Below are positions 6,965 through 9,122 of a DNA stretch of 9,122 bases, one piece after another. Both the position numbers and the translations under genes were made by a program. The stretch covers positions 1 to 9,122 of the forward strand of contig JASLBZ010000135.1 of NCBI GenBank assembly GCA_030146285.1, read 5' to 3'. The stretch comes from Neisseriaceae bacterium (GTDB taxonomy: Bacteria; Pseudomonadota; Gammaproteobacteria; Burkholderiales; Neisseriaceae). Each line of letters begins with the position of its first letter. Position 1 is the stretch's first letter. The notes under the pieces are model-generated. The model was given only the letters and a program-made list of their open reading frames with translations. It did not search any database and was not told where the DNA came from.

Positions 6965-8157
6965 CGTTATTCTCCAGTAAAAACCGCCAATTAAGTTTGT
7001 TTATTGGCATTATTGCCGTGGCGATTTGTTTACGAGCACCGATTACAGCGGTCGGGCCACTTCTGCCATCGATTCAAGAATCATTGGGTCTCAGCAATGC
7101 TGCCGCTGGCATGGTCACCACGGTGCCTTTATTGGCATTTGGTTTTTTCTCCATTTTTGCCCCATTTTTGGCAAAAAAATACGGCGCTGAAAACACCATT
7201 TTGGCAGCTGTTATCTTGCTTTTAATTGGTGTCTTTACCCGCTCTTTGGGTGCGGTATCGTTTTTGTATATTGGTACAATTATTTTAAGCTTGGGCATTG
7301 CGATTGGTAATGTGTTGCTACCTGGTTTGGTCAAACAATACTTTGCCTTGCGAGTTGGTTTGGTTACCGCAATGTATTCGCTGTCAATGAATATTGTCGC
7401 AGCAACAGCATCTGCTGTTAGTGTGCCTATTGCCGATTATATTCAATGGCAAGGAGCACTGATGGTGGCATTGGTCTTGGTTGTGATTGCACTGTTTGCT
7501 TGGTTGCCACAAATGGCGTATCGCGAAGAAAAAGCCAAAGTATTACCAACATCCCATCAAAAAAGCAGCCTGAAATTATGGACCAATAAATTGGCTTGGC
7601 AGGTGACATTTTATATGGGTTTGCAATCCTTAATTTTCTATACATTATTAAGCTGGCTACCGCACATCATGGCTGAACGGGGTATCAGTGCAGCGCAAGC
7701 GGGCAATATGTTGGGTTTATTGCAAATGGCTTTATTGCCAGTGGCTTTTGTAGTGCCGATTGTGGCAGGGAAATTAAAAAACCAACAGGCCTTGTGTGTG
7801 ATTGGTGGCATATTGATATTGTCATCTTTGTTTCTATTGATTAATGGCAATCCAGAATATTACGCAATGGCAGTGATGAGCATGGGCGCAGGCTTGGGCT
7901 TTGCATTCAGTTTAAGCATGGTATTCTTTGGCTTGCGCACTGACAATATGGACGAAGCAGCCGCACTATCGGGTATGGCACAAGCTTTAGGTTATTTAAT
8001 GGCAGCAGCAGGGCCCATTGTCTTTGGTTGGTTGCATGACGTTGCAGGCTCATGGATATGGTCTTTGTGGATGTTGGTTTTGGTGGCAATCATCAACACA
8101 ATAGCAGGGTTTTTATCGGGTAGAAATACCAAACTTATAGTCAAAACAAATACATAA
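6961..8157 (+). CDS. MFS transporter, CynX/NimT family
   Basis: This 398-residue inner-membrane transporter of the major facilitator superfamily should have 12 membrane helices, six on each side of a hydrophilic cytoplasmic loop at about residues 182-217. Family marks of the CynX/NimT (cyanate/2-nitroimidazole) group are the first-helix motif CLRAPITAVGPLL with R25, TTVPLLAFGFFS, SLGIAIGNVLLPGLVKQ, WLPQ (181-184) and GLQSLIFYTLLSWLPHI starting near residue 220. Members have been linked to cyanate, nitroimidazoles and other small anions or drugs, so the substrate cannot be named. No cyanase or other metabolic gene is adjacent. Its ATG overlaps the regulator's stop (ATGA, 6961-6964), so both are translated from one message. 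Whether it imports or exports is not shown by the sequence. Confidence 0.9.
   Translation: MTLFSSKNRQLSLFIGIIAVAICLRAPITAVGPLLPSIQESLGLSNAAAGMVTTVPLLAFGFFSIFAPFLAKKYGAENTILAAVILLLIGVFTRSLGAVSFLYIGTIILSLGIAIGNVLLPGLVKQYFALRVGLVTAMYSLSMNIVAATASAVSVPIADYIQWQGALMVALVLVVIALFAWLPQMAYREEKAKVLPTSHQKSSLKLWTNKLAWQVTFYMGLQSLIFYTLLSWLPHIMAERGISAAQAGNMLGLLQMALLPVAFVVPIVAGKLKNQQALCVIGGILILSSLFLLINGNPEYYAMAVMSMGAGLGFAFSLSMVFFGLRTDNMDEAAALSGMAQALGYLMAAAGPIVFGWLHDVAGSWIWSLWMLVLVAIINTIAGFLSGRNTKLIVKTNT
7563..7574 (+). other. Near match (11/12) to a Kingella-type DNA uptake sequence
   Basis: AAGCAGCCTGAA in the MFS gene differs at one base from AGGCAGCCTGAA, and also at one base from the remembered AG-king3 form AAGCAGCCTGCA. 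On its own it could be chance; it matters only alongside the exact copy at 2728. Confidence 0.3.
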
Positions 8158-8176
8158 TATATAACGTAATAAAAAC

Positions 8177-8209
8177 ATAGCCAATACTGTTTGTCATGGT
8201 ATTGGCTAT
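8177..8209. terminator. Strong hairpin 20 bp after the MFS stop, possible terminator
   Basis: A perfect 11-bp inverted repeat, ATAGCCAATAC (8177-8187) and GTATTGGCTAT (8199-8209), encloses an 11-base loop. On the + strand it is followed by ATTCGTC rather than a T-run. On the - strand it is followed by GTTTTTATTA, so the better intrinsic-terminator shape is for leftward transcription. It may still stabilise the 3' end of the MFS message. Confidence 0.5.
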
Positions 8210-8272
8210 ATTCGTCTTCGATTCAGAGCAGTATCACACTATTTCCCATTGACATCTCACAGCAAAGATATC

Positions 8273-8301
8273 AGCCATAGGATGGCTATTTTTATCTTTT
8301 T
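8273..8301 (+). terminator. Possible rho-independent terminator
   Basis: A 6-bp stem AGCCAT/ATGGCT (8273-8278 and 8282-8287) with a 3-base loop is followed by the T-rich run ATTTTTATCTTTTT. The stem is short, but the T-tract is on the correct side for rightward transcripts, so it may be the actual end of the regulator-transporter message. Confidence 0.45.
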
Positions 8302-8441
8302 CCAATATGGATTCATTGTATTGGATGGTATTTGCATTATTCTTATCATGAACATGGTTTTTTTTGAATGAGTATCAATAAGGTAGTATTGATTACCAAT
8401 TCAAGAGTATGTCATTCATTTCCCTTAAGCCAGTTACCTCA

Positions 8442-8464
8442 GATTAAGATGGTTATCTTAAATC
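8442..8464. repeat. AT-rich inverted repeat of unknown role
   Basis: TTAAGAT (8444-8450) and ATCTTAA (8455-8461) form a perfect 7-bp stem with a GGTT loop, extendable by two pairs past a one-base bulge. No T-run follows, so it is not an obvious terminator. It could be a protein-binding palindrome. Confidence 0.35.
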
Positions 8465-8598
8465 AATAAAACGCTTGTATTACTGAAGATTCATTATTTT
8501 ATCAGTATTATTCTGATGCTGATTTTCAATCAAGTACAGCCTTAACATAATCTTTTTTAAAATATTCCCTAATACAAATAAATAATTAAAAAGATATT

Positions 8599-8627
8599 TA
8601 ATGCAAATAGTAATGATTTGCATTATG
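8599..8627 (+). promoter_or_regulatory. Fur-box-like operator upstream of the TonB-dependent receptor
   Basis: Positions 8609-8627 match the 19-bp Fur consensus (GATAATGATAATCATTATC) at 13 of 19 bases, including the blocks TAATGAT and CATTAT. A second, longer symmetry overlaps it: TAATGCAAAT (8599-8608) and ATTTGCATTA (8616-8625), a perfect 10-bp inverted repeat with a 7-bp spacer. A weak promoter may overlap the site (-35 TTGCAT at 8618-8623, 18 bp, -10 TGTATT at 8642-8647). The position, 69 bp before the start codon of an iron- or heme-type receptor, fits iron repression. Confidence 0.6.
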
Positions 8628-8682
8628 ATCCTTGGTTTGTATGTATTCATATTACATAGTTAAAGATGATAAATGATTTATA

Positions 8683-8688
8683 AAGGGA
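8683..8688 (+). promoter_or_regulatory. Ribosome binding site of the TonB-dependent receptor
   Basis: AAGGGA is 7 bp upstream of the ATG at 8696 and supports that start, which is followed directly by a good signal peptide. Confidence 0.75.
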
Positions 8689-8695
8689 TAAAATC

Positions 8696-9122
8696 ATGTC
8701 ACACACAGGTAAATATCGGTTGCATCCATTGGCTTTTGCCATCGCATGTTTGTTTATTAGTCAGATTGGTTTGGCGCAAGAGATAACAGAGGAAGAAAAA
8801 ACAAAGGTTGAACAAGAAAATATTCAAACCATGAAATTAGGCGACATCCGTGTAGATGGACAATTAGAGAATGTGCGCGATGCCGCAGGGCATGAACGTG
8901 TTTATAGTAAAAATATTTCTTCTGTTTATCGAGGCAAAGATGAAGTGGAGCGCTTTAAAGGCGCAGCACCTGCCGATGTATTTAAAGGCATGGTCGGTGT
9001 GAACAGCGGGGATGCCAGAAACAGCGGAGCATTAGATCCCAATGTTCGTGGTGTGCAAGGTCAAGGACGAGTGCCTTTGACCATTGATGGTACCGAGCAA
9101 GCCATTACCGTGCATAGAGGTT
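8696..9122 (+). CDS. TonB-dependent outer-membrane receptor, N-terminal part, possibly heme/hemophore uptake (3' end beyond window)
   Basis: This is the first 142 residues of an outer-membrane receptor that would import a ligand with energy from TonB-ExbBD. A Sec signal peptide with a hydrophobic core (about residues 11-26) is predicted to be cleaved after GLA (27|28). A charged stretch and a TonB-box-like segment MKLGDIRVDG (46-55) follow, then the plug domain: VYRGKDEVERFKG, ADVFKGMVGVNSGDARNSG, DPNVRGVQGQGRVPLTIDG (114-132) and TEQAITVHRG at the window end. NVRGVQGQGR-type plugs recall heme receptors such as TdhA and relatives in Acinetobacter, Haemophilus and Neisseriaceae; this is memory, not a search. 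The Fur-like box upstream supports an iron-related ligand. The frame is intact to the last base and the beta barrel lies beyond the window. The TonB-receptor call is firm; the ligand is a guess. Confidence 0.9.
   Translation, partial: MSHTGKYRLHPLAFAIACLFISQIGLAQEITEEEKTKVEQENIQTMKLGDIRVDGQLENVRDAAGHERVYSKNISSVYRGKDEVERFKGAAPADVFKGMVGVNSGDARNSGALDPNVRGVQGQGRVPLTIDGTEQAITVHRG

Larger units (their letters stand above)
8158..8695. other. AT-rich intergenic region without a supported gene
   Basis: These 538 bp lie between the MFS gene and the TonB-dependent receptor and are clearly more AT-rich than the genes. They hold three hairpins (8177-8209, 8273-8301, 8442-8464) and a Fur-box-like operator (8599-8627). 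The only open frame I noted is a 29-codon hydrophobic one at 8282-8371 with no ribosome site, overlapping the second hairpin; I do not call it a gene. A further small RNA or leader cannot be excluded. Confidence 0.6.

Noticed and set aside
6128..8157. The regulator and transporter as part of a new defence or mobile system
   Set aside because: Both proteins fall clearly into known families of substrate-responsive regulation and transport, and no integrase, transposase, nuclease, flanking attachment repeats or toxin-antitoxin pair is present.
8348..8365. CATGAACATG followed by a run of T as a terminator
   Set aside because: The symmetric part leaves only a 2-base loop, too tight for a stable hairpin, so the T-run has no proper stem.
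8282..8371. A 29-codon hydrophobic open frame that could be a small membrane protein
   Set aside because: There is no ribosome site at a workable distance, it starts within the arm of a hairpin whose T-tract supplies its Ile/Phe codons, and AT-rich DNA readily gives such frames.

Overview
The window looks like a stretch of chromosome from a moderately AT-rich Gram-negative bacterium. It encodes an outer-membrane lipoprotein efflux channel and a TonB-dependent outer-membrane receptor, both found only in cells with an outer membrane. The proteins resemble beta- and gammaproteobacterial families. One exact copy (2728-2739) and one 11-of-12 copy (7563-7574) of a 12-mer that I recall as the Kingella-type DNA uptake sequence hint at Neisseriaceae. 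Two sites in 9 kb are too few to settle this. All recognised genes are on the + strand.

Positions 1-6127 hold a tightly packed export operon. It starts with the C-terminal two thirds of a HlyD/YhiI-type periplasmic adaptor, whose 5' end lies outside the window. Next come an RbbA/YhiH-type protein (two ABC ATPase domains fused to one ABC-2 membrane domain), a YhhJ-type ABC-2 permease and a NodT/TolC-type outer-membrane lipoprotein. Gaps between genes are 1, 0 and 16 bp, and a strong hairpin-plus-T terminator closes the unit at 6160-6186. Together the genes specify a complete ATP-driven tripartite exporter: the fused ATPase/permease pairs with the second permease in the inner membrane, the adaptor spans the periplasm and the lipoprotein channel crosses the outer membrane. 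The substrate cannot be read from the sequence.

Positions 6187-8157 hold a two-gene unit: a GntR-family (FadR/FCD subgroup) repressor-like regulator and a CynX/NimT-type major facilitator transporter, overlapping by 4 bp. A near-consensus sigma-70 promoter (TTGACA, 18 bp, TACAAT) precedes them. A perfect 17-bp direct repeat is placed so that one copy fills the promoter spacer and the other begins at the predicted transcription start. This is the most striking regulatory structure in the window and suggests autorepression of a substrate-inducible transporter.

Positions 8158-8695 are AT-rich and non-coding as far as I can see, with three hairpins and, near the right end, a Fur-box-like sequence overlapping a 10-bp perfect inverted repeat. 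This leads into the first 142 codons of a TonB-dependent receptor (8696 to the window end), probably for heme or another iron source, with signal peptide and the start of the plug domain visible. I found no CRISPR array, tRNA, rRNA, insertion sequence or novel defence system.
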